DNA of 64,000 nucleotides, taken from assembly GCF_020707265.1 (NCBI RefSeq), contig NZ_JAJFEQ010000011.1, positions 123,904 through 187,903 of the forward strand, given 5' to 3'. Under the pieces are notes generated by a model, which ran no database searches, was not told the DNA's origin, and was given only the letters and a program-made list of their open reading frames with translations. This stretch comes from Massilia sp. IC2-477 (GTDB lineage: Bacteria; Pseudomonadota; Gammaproteobacteria; Burkholderiales; Burkholderiaceae_D). Positions 1-8,405 of this stretch are shown one piece after another. Each line of letters begins with the position of its first letter. Within the stretch, counting starts at the first letter, position 1. The position numbers were made by a program, and so were the translations under genes.

Positions 1-1
1 C

Positions 2-220
2 CACCTGTTCTCGCCGGTGAAGAGCACCAAGGACGGCGCCCACCATGGCCTGGGCCTGTCGATCGTCCACAGCCTGGTCAAGAAACTGGGCGGCCATATC
101 GCCTGCCGCAGCGGCCGCAGCGGCACTGCATTCGAAATTCTCCTGCCGGCGTGGTCCGGCGCCGGCACGGGTTTTGGTGAGCCTGTCGCGCTGCCGGCCC
201 GCGCGCTGGGATCCGCATAA
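2..220 (+). CDS. Sensor histidine kinase, C-terminal fragment (cut by window edge)
   Basis: Only the last 72 codons are inside the window and the frame is open to the left edge. The visible part is the end of an HATPase_c domain: an HLFSPVKST stretch (F-box region), the G2 box GLGLSIV and the usual closing strand after KKLGG, followed by a short tail. This is the ATP-binding half of a two-component kinase. The next gene, starting 4 bases after this stop, carries a receiver domain, so the two are probably a co-transcribed kinase/regulator pair. Sensor type cannot be told from this fragment. Confidence 0.8.
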   Translation, partial: HLFSPVKSTKDGAHHGLGLSIVHSLVKKLGGHIACRSGRSGTAFEILLPAWSGAGTGFGEPVALPARALGSA

Positions 221-224
221 AGTG

Positions 225-2441
225 ATGATGAACGCGCAAAACGCCCTGTTTCCCGGCGATCCGTCTCCCTACTCCCCGTCCCTGGAAACCGACAGCCAGC
301 CGCGCCTGCTGCTGGTCGACGACGAGCCGCGCCTGCTCTCCTCGCTGTACGAACTGCTGCGCGACCGCGGCTACCAGCTGACCACCGCCAGCTCGGGCAG
401 CGAAGCCCTGGCCCACCTGTCGCGCCTGCGCTTCGACCTGGTCCTGCTCGACCTGCGCCTGCCCGACATCGGCGGCCACGAGATCATGGACTTCATCAAC
501 GAGAAGGGCATCAACGCCGACGTGATCGTGATGAGCGGCGAAGTCGGCATCGACGCGGCGATCGGCGCGCTCAAGCGCGGCGCCTACGACTACCTGCGCA
601 AGCCCTATTCGCGCGAAGAGCTGCTGGCCACCGTCGCCAACGCGCTCAAGGGCCGCCGCCTGGCGCTGGAAAACCAGCGCATGGCCACCCAGCTGGAAAA
701 CTCGGAGAAGATGTACCGCTACCTGGTGGACTCGTCGCCGGACATCATCTACACGCTGAACCACGAAGGCCGCTTCACCTTCGTGAACGACCGCGCCTAC
801 CAGCTGCTGGGCTATTCGCGCGACGAGCTGCTCGGCAAGCACTACTCGGTGCTGGTGCATGAAGAAGACCTGGAACGCGCGCGCTACGTCTTCAACGAGC
901 GCCGCGTCGACGAACGCGCCTCGCGCAACGTCGAACTGCGCCTCAAGTGCCGCGGCGGGAACAGCCAGGACCGCACCTTCAACAATACCCTGATGACGAT
1001 CTCGCTGAACGCGATCGGCATGCACGTGCCCGACCAGGAAGTGAAGAAGCTCGAGTTCTTCGGCACCTACGGCGTGGCGCGCGACATCACCGACCGCAAG
1101 CGCGCCGAAGAGGTCATCTCCTACCAGGCCTACCACGACATCCTGACCGACCTGCCGAACCGCATCCTGTTCAAGGATCGCCTGGGCCTGGCGGTAATCC
1201 AGGCCAAGCGCAAGAAGACCGAGCTGGCGGTGATGTTCATCGACCTCGACCGCTTCAAGCTGGTCAACGACACCCTCGGCCACGTGAAGGGCGACGAGCT
1301 GCTGCAGCAGGCCGCGACGCGCCTCAAGGATTGCCTGCGCAAGGGCGACACCCTGGCGCGCCAGGGCGGCGACGAATTCACCATCGTGCTGCCGGAGCTG
1401 CGCGACCGCGACGACGCGCGCGTCATCGCCGACAAGTTCCTTGAGACCCTGCAGCGTCCCTTCGACCTGGACGGCCATGAAGTGCACATCTCGGCCTCGA
1501 TCGGCATCGCGATCTACCCGACCGACGGCGAATCGATCGACGAGCTGCTGCGCCACGCCGACATTGCGATGTACCAGGTCAAGGCCCAGGGCAAGAACGG
1601 CCACAGCTTCTACCACACCTCGATGCTGGACATTTCGCACCAGAAGATCGCCCTCGAACAGGCGCTGCGCCGCGCGCTCGAGCAGGACGAACTCGAGATG
1701 TACTACCAGCCGCAGATCGATGCGCTCACCGGCCGCATCGTCGGCGCCGAAGCCCTGATGCGCTGGAACCACCCGACCCGCGGCCTGCTGTCGGCCGGCG
1801 AGTTCCTGCCGTTTGCGGAAGAGAACGGCCTGATGCTGCCGATCTCGGACTGGATGATTGGCGCCCTGTGCCGCGACATGCTGCAGTGGAACGCCTCCGG
1901 CACCGACCACGTGCGCCTGTCGCTCAACCTGTCGCCGCAATACCTGGACCGCGGCGACTTCTTCGAAAAGATGCGCAACGCGCTGGTGCGCTATGGGATC
2001 GCGCCGGGCCAGATCGAAGTCGAGATCACCGAGAACATCTGCATCCGCAATCCGCAGTACGCGATCGAGCAGCTGAACAAGCTGTGCCAGCTCGGCGTGT
2101 CGGTGGCGATCGACGACTTCGGCACCGGCTACTCGTCGCTGTCCTACCTGCACCGCTTCCCGATCCACACCGTCAAGATCGACCAGTCCTTTGTCAAGGA
2201 GATCCACGAAGAGGGCGGCCACTATCCGGTGATCCTGGCGATCATCTCGATCGCGCGCGGCCTGGGCCTGAACCTGATCGCGGAAGGCGTCGAGACCGAG
2301 GAACAGGCGCGCTACCTGCGCGCCAACGGCTGCATGACGATGCAGGGCTACCTGTACTACCGCCCGATCCCGCTGGGCGAATTCATGAAGTCGCTGCGCA
2401 CCCAGCCGACCCTGTTCGGCCTGCGAGCCATCCAGGCATAA
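225..2441 (+). CDS. Response regulator with PAS, GGDEF and EAL domains (c-di-GMP turnover)
   Basis: A 738-residue cytoplasmic protein. Residues about 27-145 are a receiver domain with acidic pair D32/D33, phospho-acceptor D76 and K126. A PAS domain follows (about 165-290), then GGDEF (about 305-465) with an intact GGDEF motif at 381-385 and an RxxD inhibitory site (RKGD) five residues upstream, then EAL (about 480-725) with EAL at 509-511 and DDFGTGYSS from 630. Both cyclase and phosphodiesterase motifs are complete, so net activity cannot be predicted; phosphorylation by the upstream kinase presumably sets it. ATG 225 was chosen because it follows the kinase stop directly; ATG 228 and GTG 222 are alternatives. 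A longer upstream reading would only run through the kinase gene in the wrong frame. Confidence 0.92.
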   Translation: MMNAQNALFPGDPSPYSPSLETDSQPRLLLVDDEPRLLSSLYELLRDRGYQLTTASSGSEALAHLSRLRFDLVLLDLRLPDIGGHEIMDFINEKGINADVIVMSGEVGIDAAIGALKRGAYDYLRKPYSREELLATVANALKGRRLALENQRMATQLENSEKMYRYLVDSSPDIIYTLNHEGRFTFVNDRAYQLLGYSRDELLGKHYSVLVHEEDLERARYVFNERRVDERASRNVELRLKCRGGNSQDRTFNNTLMTISLNAIGMHVPDQEVKKLEFFGTYGVARDITDRKRAEEVISYQAYHDILTDLPNRILFKDRLGLAVIQAKRKKTELAVMFIDLDRFKLVNDTLGHVKGDELLQQAATRLKDCLRKGDTLARQGGDEFTIVLPELRDRDDARVIADKFLETLQRPFDLDGHEVHISASIGIAIYPTDGESIDELLRHADIAMYQVKAQGKNGHSFYHTSMLDISHQKIALEQALRRALEQDELEMYYQPQIDALTGRIVGAEALMRWNHPTRGLLSAGEFLPFAEENGLMLPISDWMIGALCRDMLQWNASGTDHVRLSLNLSPQYLDRGDFFEKMRNALVRYGIAPGQIEVEITENICIRNPQYAIEQLNKLCQLGVSVAIDDFGTGYSSLSYLHRFPIHTVKIDQSFVKEIHEEGGHYPVILAIISIARGLGLNLIAEGVETEEQARYLRANGCMTMQGYLYYRPIPLGEFMKSLRTQPTLFGLRAIQA

Positions 2442-2450
2442 ACCGCCATC

Positions 2451-3995
2451 ATGCTCGACATCCCTGCCCAGCCGGGCGACCTCGAAGGTCGCCACACCGC
2501 AGAATTCCTGCGCGTGAAAGGGATGGCCGAGCGCGGCGTGCCGAGCGCCCAGCACAGCCTGGGCTTCATGTACGCCAGCGGCCAGGGAGTGCCTCGCAAC
2601 TACGAGCTGGCGGTGGCCTGGTACCGCATGGCGGCCAGCGCCGACCTCGAACTGGCGCAGTACAACCTCGGCGTGATGTACCAGAAGGGGCAGGGCGTGG
2701 CCCAGGACTACGGCCAGGCCGCCTACTGGTACCGCCGCGCCGCCGAACAGGGCTACGCGCCGGCCCAGTACAACCTGGGCTGGCTGTATGCCAAGGGCCA
2801 GGGCGTGCAGAGCGACGTCGGGCAGGCGCTGCACTGGTTCAGCCAGGCCGCCGACCAGGGCGAGCCCGGCGCCCAGCACAACCTCGGCATGATGTACGAG
2901 ACCGGCAAGGGCGTGCCCCAGGACCAGGATGCCGCCACGATGTGGTACCGCCGCGCCGCGGAGCAGGGCTATGCGCGCTCGCAGTTCAGCCTCGCCCTGC
3001 GCTCCAATGGAAGCCAGGCGATCGACTGGTTCCGCAAGGCCGCCGAACAGGGCCACGCGCCGGCGCAGTTCAACCTGGGCCTGCGCTACGACAAGGGCCA
3101 GGACGTCGAGCAGGACAGCGCCCTCGCGGTCCTGTGGTACGGCCGCGCCGCCGAACAGAACCACGCCAGTTCCCAGTTCAACCTGGCCCTGATCCACGAC
3201 AGCGGCCACGGCGTGCCGCGCGACGAAACGCTGGCCCTGCACTGGTACCGCCGCGCGGCCGAACAGGGCCACGCCGGCGCCCAGGACAACCTCGGCGTGC
3301 GCTACGAGCACGGGCAGGGCGTCGAACGCGATGCGGCCAGGGCAGCGCACTGGTACCGCCAGGCGGCCGAGCAGGGCATGCCGTCGGCCCAGTACCACCT
3401 CGGCCAGCTGTATGACGCCGGCAGCGGCGTGCCGAACGACCCAAGCCAGGCAGTGCACTGGTACCGCAAGGCGGCCGAGCAGGGCCACCTGCGCGCCCAG
3501 TTCGACCTCGGCCTGCGCTACGAGGGCGGCGTCGGCGTGGCGCGCGACGAAGCCCAGGCGCTCGAGTGGTACCGGCGCGCGGCTACCCAGGATTACGCGC
3601 CGGCCCAGTACATGGTGGGCACCCTGCTGGACCGCGCCGACTACGCCGATCCACGCGAGGCAACCGAGTGGTTCCACAAGGCGGCCGACCAGGGACACGC
3701 GCTGGCGCAGTTCGAGCTGGGCCTGCGCCATGACTGCGGCAAGGGCATCGAGCGCGACTACGAAGCGGCCCATTTCTGGTACCTGTGCGCGGCGCGCCAG
3801 GGACACGCGCGGGCGCAGTTCAACCTCGGCGTGATGTACTCGGCGGGGCAGGGCGTGCAGCGCGACCTTGTCGAGGCCTATGCGTGGCTGCAGCGCGCCG
3901 GCGGCGCCGGCGTGGCGGCGGCGTCAAGCTACCTGAAGAAGATCTCGGCGCGCATGGAGCCGCAGTTGCTGGCGCAGGCGCAGTCGTTTTCCTGA
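2451..3995 (+). CDS. Sel1-like repeat (SLR) protein
   Basis: A 514-residue protein built almost entirely of Sel1-like repeats of about 36 residues. I count 13 units, each with an AQxNLGxxY core, a GxGV turn and an A-x-x-WYRxAAEQG helix. The fifth unit (about residues 183-200) is shortened and lacks the GxGV turn; the eleventh (about 383-405) is also irregular. No signal peptide or membrane segment is seen, so it is probably cytoplasmic. SLR solenoids are protein-interaction scaffolds. It starts 9 bases after the GGDEF-EAL gene, which suggests one operon and possibly a scaffold role for that signalling protein; that role is inference. Confidence 0.85.
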   Translation: MLDIPAQPGDLEGRHTAEFLRVKGMAERGVPSAQHSLGFMYASGQGVPRNYELAVAWYRMAASADLELAQYNLGVMYQKGQGVAQDYGQAAYWYRRAAEQGYAPAQYNLGWLYAKGQGVQSDVGQALHWFSQAADQGEPGAQHNLGMMYETGKGVPQDQDAATMWYRRAAEQGYARSQFSLALRSNGSQAIDWFRKAAEQGHAPAQFNLGLRYDKGQDVEQDSALAVLWYGRAAEQNHASSQFNLALIHDSGHGVPRDETLALHWYRRAAEQGHAGAQDNLGVRYEHGQGVERDAARAAHWYRQAAEQGMPSAQYHLGQLYDAGSGVPNDPSQAVHWYRKAAEQGHLRAQFDLGLRYEGGVGVARDEAQALEWYRRAATQDYAPAQYMVGTLLDRADYADPREATEWFHKAADQGHALAQFELGLRHDCGKGIERDYEAAHFWYLCAARQGHARAQFNLGVMYSAGQGVQRDLVEAYAWLQRAGGAGVAAASSYLKKISARMEPQLLAQAQSFS

Positions 3996-4096
3996 CCGCG
4001 TGGGCGGCATAGCCGCCCACCCTACGTATGTACCTATTTCTGCTGGCGTCAGCTCATTGTTTATTGTAGGGTGGGCGGGTTTCCGCCCACGCGGTC
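3994..4096. repeat. Composite palindromic repeat, copy A
   Basis: A 103-bp intergenic element bounded by a perfect 14-bp inverted repeat, GACCGCGTGGGCGG at 3994-4007 and its complement at 4083-4096. Each end is itself a hairpin: GTGGGCGG/CCGCCCAC on the left, and GTAGGGTGGGCGGG with CCGCCCAC on the right. The left end overlaps the stop codon of the Sel1 gene. The GTAGGGTGGGC and GCCCACGCGGT boxes recur near 6.9, 30.5 and 36.7 kb. This copy lacks the central 27-bp palindrome of the other three. Confidence 0.8.
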
Positions 4097-4152
4097 AACC
4101 GGCGCGTGATCGGACGGGACGCATACATACAACAACTGTCCACGAGACGCCC

Positions 4153-6912
4153 ATGAAAAAACTCGCCATCCCCTTCCTGCTCGGTCTCGCAGCCGCAGCA
4201 GCGCTGCCTTCCCACGCCGCCGCACCGACCACCGCGCCACTCAAATTCGACCGCAAGGCCTACAGCATCGAGCATAAAAAGTTCGTGCTGCCCAACGGCC
4301 TAACCCTGCTGGTCCACACCGACCACAGCGTGCCGGTGGTGGGCGTGAACATGTGGTACCACGTCGGTTCGCGCAACGAGAAGCGCGGCAAGACCGGCTT
4401 CGCCCACCTGTTCGAGCACTTCTTCTTCAACGGTTCCGAGAACTACCCGCACGGCTTCCGCGAAGCGATGGACGACCTGGGCGCGAACAACCGCAACGGC
4501 ACCACCAATACCGACCGCACCAACTTCTTCGAAGACGTGCCGGTGTCGGCGCTCGAGCGTACCCTGTTCCTGGAATCGGACCGCATGGGCTTCCTCGGCA
4601 ACTACATCTCGAAAGAGATGCTCGAGCGCGAGCGCGGCGTGGTGCAGAACGAGAAGCGCCAGGGCGAGAACCAGCCCTATGGCCGCGTGTGGCAGGAAAT
4701 CTCGGCCAAGATGTACCCGTATTCGCACCCGTACTCGTGGTCGCCCATCGGCAGCATGGAAGACCTGCAGGCCGCCTCGCTGGAAGACATCAAGGAGTGG
4801 TACCGCACCTATTACGGCCCGAACAATGCGGTGATCTCGCTGGCCGGCGACATCACCCCGGAGCGCGCCCTTGAACTGGTCAACAAATACTTCGGCGCGA
4901 TCCCGCCGGGACCGGCGCTGCCGCGTACCGAAAAATGGATTCCGCAACTGGACCGCAACATCCGCGACGAGATGGAAGACCAGGTGCCGCAGGTGCGCAT
5001 CTACCGCGCCTGGCACGCCTCGACATGGAAGGACGCCGACACCGCGCGCCTGAACCTGCTGGCCGGTGTGCTGGCCGGCTCCAAGAGCGCGCGCCTGACC
5101 AAGCGCCTGGTCTACGACAAGGGCCTGGCGACCAGCGTCTCGGCCGGCGTCAACGATGCGGAACTGGGCAGCACCTTCAACCTCATCGTCACCGTCAAGC
5201 CGGGCGCCGATCCGATGGAAGTGGAACGCGAGATGGAGCGCGTGCTGGCCGAGCTGCTGGACAAGGGCCTGACGGACGCTGAACTCAAGCGCGTGAAGAC
5301 CAGCGACCTGGCCGACTTCTCGCGCAGCCTGGAGCGCCTGGGCGGCTTCGGCGGCCGTTCCGACGTGCTGGCCGAGAGCATGACCTATGGCGGCAAACCG
5401 GACGCCTACCTCGACCGCCTCGAGGTCTTCGCCACCAGCAGCCCGCAAGACGTCAAGCTTGCCGCCAACCGCTGGCTGCGCGCCAACCACTACACGATGA
5501 CGGTGCGTCCGGCGCCCAAGCTGGCCGCCGCCAAGTCGACCATCGACCGCAAGGTCCTCCCGAGCCTGGGCGACGCGCCCGAGGTCAAGTTCCCGGTATT
5601 GCAGCGCGCGCAGCTGAAGAACGGCCTGAAGGTGGTGCTGCTGGAGCGCCACTCGGCGCCGATCTTCAACGTCGCGCTGGCGATCGACGCCGGCGCGGCA
5701 TCCGACAGCGCCGCCAAGGCCGGCGCCGCTTCGCTGGCCCTCGACCTGCTGGACAAGGGAACGAAAACGCGCGACGCTTTCGCGCTGTCGGATGCGCTGG
5801 AAAACCTGGGCGCGCGCCTGTCCACCGGCACCGGCCAGGACATGTCCTATGTGCGCCTGCAGGGCACCAGCGCCAACCTCGCCCCCTCCCTGGCGCTGAT
5901 GGCGGAAGCGGCCCTCAGCCCAAGCTTCCCGCAAGACCAGTTCACGCTGTCGAAGAGCCGCCGCATTGCCCAGATCGGCCAGGAGAAGGCCCAGCCGAAC
6001 AGCCTGGCCATGCGCCTGGTGCCCTCGGTGCTTTATGGCGCTGAACACGCCTACGGCAAGCCGGCCAGCGGCTATGAGGGCAGCGTGCAGGGCCTGAACC
6101 GTGAAGACCTGGCCGCCTGGCACGCCACCTGGTTCAAGCCGGGCAGCGCCACCATCGTGGTTGCCGGCGACACCACCATGGACAAGCTCCTGCCGGCATT
6201 GGAAGCGAGCTTCGGCAAGTGGCCGCAGGGCGCGGCGCCAGGCAAGCAGATGGCGGTCGTGCCGCCGACCCAGGGCAAGCGCCTGATCCTGGTCGACAAG
6301 CCGAACGCGCCGCAGTCGACCATCGTCGCGACCCACGTGTCGCAGGCCTACGGCCAACCGGAAGACCTGGCGATGGAACCGGTGATGGCCAACTTCGGCG
6401 GCATCGCGACTTCGCGCCTGAACCGCAACCTGCGCCTCGACAAGCACTGGAGCTACGGCACCCAGGCGCGCCTGACCGAAGTGCGCGGCCAGCGTCCCTT
6501 CATCGTGATCGCGCCGGTACAGACCGATAAGACCATCGAGGCGATGCGCGAAGTGCAGAAAGAGCTGCGCGGCGTAGCGGGCGAGCGTCCGCTGGTGGGC
6601 ACCGAGTACGAAAGCATCATGCGCAACGTGACCGCACGCCTGCCGGGCCGCTTCAGCACCCTGGACGCGCTGGAATCGGCGGGCCTGTCGACCGTCAATC
6701 TGGGACTGGCGGACGACTACTGGAACAAGTACGCGTCGAACGTGCGCGCCCTGACCCCGCAGCAGCTGGGGACGGCGTCGTCCAAGTTCATCAAGCCGGA
6801 CGAGGTGGTGTGGATGGTGATCGGCGACCTGCGCAAGATCGAGGCGGGTGTCCGCTCGCTCGGCTGGGGTGAGGTCAGCGTCGTGGATGCGGATGGCAAG
6901 CCGATTCGCTGA
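4153..6912 (+). CDS. Periplasmic M16 family zinc peptidase (pitrilysin-like, two-domain)
   Basis: A 919-residue protein with a signal peptide (KK, then a hydrophobic run and a cut near ALPSHA-A at about residue 22). The inverted zinc site HxxEH is H85-L-F-E88-H89, with the downstream glutamate in the LERERGVVQNEKRQ region, so the N-terminal M16 half is catalytic. A second M16-like half starts near residue 480 and lacks HxxEH, as usual for two-domain family members. It probably degrades peptides in the periplasm. Start: ATG 4153 gives a proper signal peptide; the open frame upstream only covers the repeat element. It stands alone between two palindromic repeats. Confidence 0.92.
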   Translation: MKKLAIPFLLGLAAAAALPSHAAAPTTAPLKFDRKAYSIEHKKFVLPNGLTLLVHTDHSVPVVGVNMWYHVGSRNEKRGKTGFAHLFEHFFFNGSENYPHGFREAMDDLGANNRNGTTNTDRTNFFEDVPVSALERTLFLESDRMGFLGNYISKEMLERERGVVQNEKRQGENQPYGRVWQEISAKMYPYSHPYSWSPIGSMEDLQAASLEDIKEWYRTYYGPNNAVISLAGDITPERALELVNKYFGAIPPGPALPRTEKWIPQLDRNIRDEMEDQVPQVRIYRAWHASTWKDADTARLNLLAGVLAGSKSARLTKRLVYDKGLATSVSAGVNDAELGSTFNLIVTVKPGADPMEVEREMERVLAELLDKGLTDAELKRVKTSDLADFSRSLERLGGFGGRSDVLAESMTYGGKPDAYLDRLEVFATSSPQDVKLAANRWLRANHYTMTVRPAPKLAAAKSTIDRKVLPSLGDAPEVKFPVLQRAQLKNGLKVVLLERHSAPIFNVALAIDAGAASDSAAKAGAASLALDLLDKGTKTRDAFALSDALENLGARLSTGTGQDMSYVRLQGTSANLAPSLALMAEAALSPSFPQDQFTLSKSRRIAQIGQEKAQPNSLAMRLVPSVLYGAEHAYGKPASGYEGSVQGLNREDLAAWHATWFKPGSATIVVAGDTTMDKLLPALEASFGKWPQGAAPGKQMAVVPPTQGKRLILVDKPNAPQSTIVATHVSQAYGQPEDLAMEPVMANFGGIATSRLNRNLRLDKHWSYGTQARLTEVRGQRPFIVIAPVQTDKTIEAMREVQKELRGVAGERPLVGTEYESIMRNVTARLPGRFSTLDALESAGLSTVNLGLADDYWNKYASNVRALTPQQLGTASSKFIKPDEVVWMVIGDLRKIEAGVRSLGWGEVSVVDADGKPIR

Positions 6913-6915
6913 TCG

Positions 6916-7047
6916 GTAGGGTGGGCGGGTCTTCCCGCCCACGCGGTGATCGTTAGCGGTCAATGCGACGAACGGGCTAATCTCGCCACGTTTGAACGCG
7001 TGGGGTGATCTGGTCCAGTGGACCAGATCACGAGCCGCCCACCCTAC
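6916..7047. repeat. Composite palindromic repeat, copy B
   Basis: A 132-bp element starting 4 bases after the M16 stop. It begins with a GTAGGGTGGGCGGG/CCCGCCCAC hairpin, ends with GCCCACCCTAC (complement of the first box), and has a central palindrome at 7005-7031: GTGATCTGGTCCA, one base, TGGACCAGATCAC. The outer boxes pair with each other as well as locally. Related copies are at 30514-30638 and 36714-36840. Confidence 0.8.
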
Positions 7048-7142
7048 GTACGACCCGGATATTTTTGGTGCTGTCCCAGCTTTGAACCGCCGACACGCCC
7101 GCACACTTGACTCCGGTCGCCCTGTACCTACGCGCGCGATAG

Positions 7143-7163
7143 TATACTGTATGCCCATACAGT
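7143..7163 (+). promoter_or_regulatory. LexA (SOS) box overlapping a -10 element
   Basis: ACTGTATGCCCATACAGT at 7146-7163 is a perfect 8+8 inverted repeat with a 2-base centre and fits the CTGT-N8-ACAG LexA consensus exactly. A TATACT -10 hexamer (7143-7148) overlaps its left half, so LexA binding would block polymerase. The box ends 12 bases before the ATG of the radical SAM gene. The same layout is seen before nadK-recN. Repression by LexA is inferred from the consensus. Confidence 0.85.
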
Positions 7164-7175
7164 TCAGGCATCGCG

Positions 7176-8405
7176 ATGGAACTTACCGACAAGCTAGAAA
7201 TCCTGGCCGACGCCGCGAAATACGATGCGTCCTGCGCCAGCAGTGGCGCGCCGAAACGCTCGTCCGAGGACAAGGACGGGTTCGGCGCCACCACCGGCAT
7301 GGGCATCTGCCACAGCTACACGCCCGACGGCCGCTGCGTCTCGCTGCTCAAGATCCTGCTCACCAATTTCTGCATTTACGACTGCCAGTACTGCATCAAC
7401 CGCCGCAGCTCGAACGTGCCGCGTGCCCGCTTCTCGGTCGAGGAAGTGGTCAAGCTCACCCATGATTTCTACGTCCGCAACTACATCGACGGCCTGTTCC
7501 TGAGCTCGGGCATCATCCAGTCGGCCGACTACACCATGGAGCAGCTGGTGGCCGTGGCGCGCCAGCTGCGCGAGGTGCACAAGTTCCGCGGCTACATCCA
7601 CCTCAAGACGATTCCCGATGCCGACCCGCTGCTGATCGAGGAAGCGGGCCGCTGGGCCGACCGCCTGTCCGTCAACATCGAGCTGCCGACCCACGACAGC
7701 GTGACCCGCCTGGCGCCGGAAAAGAACGTCCACACCATCAAGCTGGCGATGGGCTCGATCCGCCGCAAGCTGGACGAAAAGGCGGAGGAGCCAAAGGCGC
7801 CGAACTTCGCGCCGGCAGGGCAGAGCACCCAGATGATCGTCGGCGCCGACAGCAGCGACGACCACACCATCCTGAACACGGCCGAGACCCTGTACGGCAG
7901 CTATAAACTCAAGCGCGTGTACTACTCGGCCTTCAGCCCGATCCCGCAGAGCCCCAAGAGCGTGCCGCTCGCTCCGCCGCCGCTGCTGCGCGAGCACCGC
8001 CTGTACCAGGCCGACTTCCTGCTGCGCGGCTATGGCTTCACGGCGGGCGAGCTGATGCCGCAATCCGGCAACCTGTCGCTCGACGTCGACCCAAAGCTCG
8101 GCTGGGCCCTGTCCAACCGCGAGCACTTCCCGCTCGACCTGAACCGCGCCGACGAGACCATGATCGCGCGCGTGCCGGGCATCGGCATCCGCAATGCCAA
8201 GCGCATCGTCGAGCTGCGCCGCATCCGCCGTATCCGCTGGGAAGACCTGTCGCGCCTGCGCTGCAGCATGAAGAAGCTGGCCCCCTTCATCGTCACCGCC
8301 GACTACAGGCCGGCGCAGGACGCGGCCAGCTCCCACATCCTCCGGCGCCACCTGGCCGACGCGCCCGAGCAGATGAACCTGTGGCCGGAACTGCAGGCGG
8401 CATGA
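7176..8405 (+). CDS. Putative DNA modification/repair radical SAM protein
   Basis: A 409-residue protein of the family annotated as putative DNA modification/repair radical SAM protein, usually found beside UdgX-type genes. The radical SAM cluster motif CxxxCxxC is C66-IYD-C70-QY-C73, expected to hold a [4Fe-4S] cluster that cleaves S-adenosylmethionine. Residues about 321-360 form a helix-hairpin-helix segment (VPGIGIRNAKRIVELR), a non-specific DNA-binding module. Substrate is unknown; a base lesion or modified base on DNA is the natural guess. It overlaps the next gene by 4 bases (ATGA), so the two are translationally coupled, and a LexA box stands just upstream. Confidence 0.88.
   Translation: MELTDKLEILADAAKYDASCASSGAPKRSSEDKDGFGATTGMGICHSYTPDGRCVSLLKILLTNFCIYDCQYCINRRSSNVPRARFSVEEVVKLTHDFYVRNYIDGLFLSSGIIQSADYTMEQLVAVARQLREVHKFRGYIHLKTIPDADPLLIEEAGRWADRLSVNIELPTHDSVTRLAPEKNVHTIKLAMGSIRRKLDEKAEEPKAPNFAPAGQSTQMIVGADSSDDHTILNTAETLYGSYKLKRVYYSAFSPIPQSPKSVPLAPPPLLREHRLYQADFLLRGYGFTAGELMPQSGNLSLDVDPKLGWALSNREHFPLDLNRADETMIARVPGIGIRNAKRIVELRRIRRIRWEDLSRLRCSMKKLAPFIVTADYRPAQDAASSHILRRHLADAPEQMNLWPELQAA

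Noticed and set aside
78..3806. A 1242-codon open frame on the minus strand opposite the GGDEF-EAL and Sel1 genes
   Set aside because: It is antisense to two well-supported genes and arises from the strong third-position GC bias; its translation is repetitive because the Sel1 gene is repetitive.
7107..7142. TTGACT at 7107-7112 as the -35 of the radical SAM operon
   Set aside because: It is 30 bases from the TATACT -10, too far for a sigma-70 promoter.
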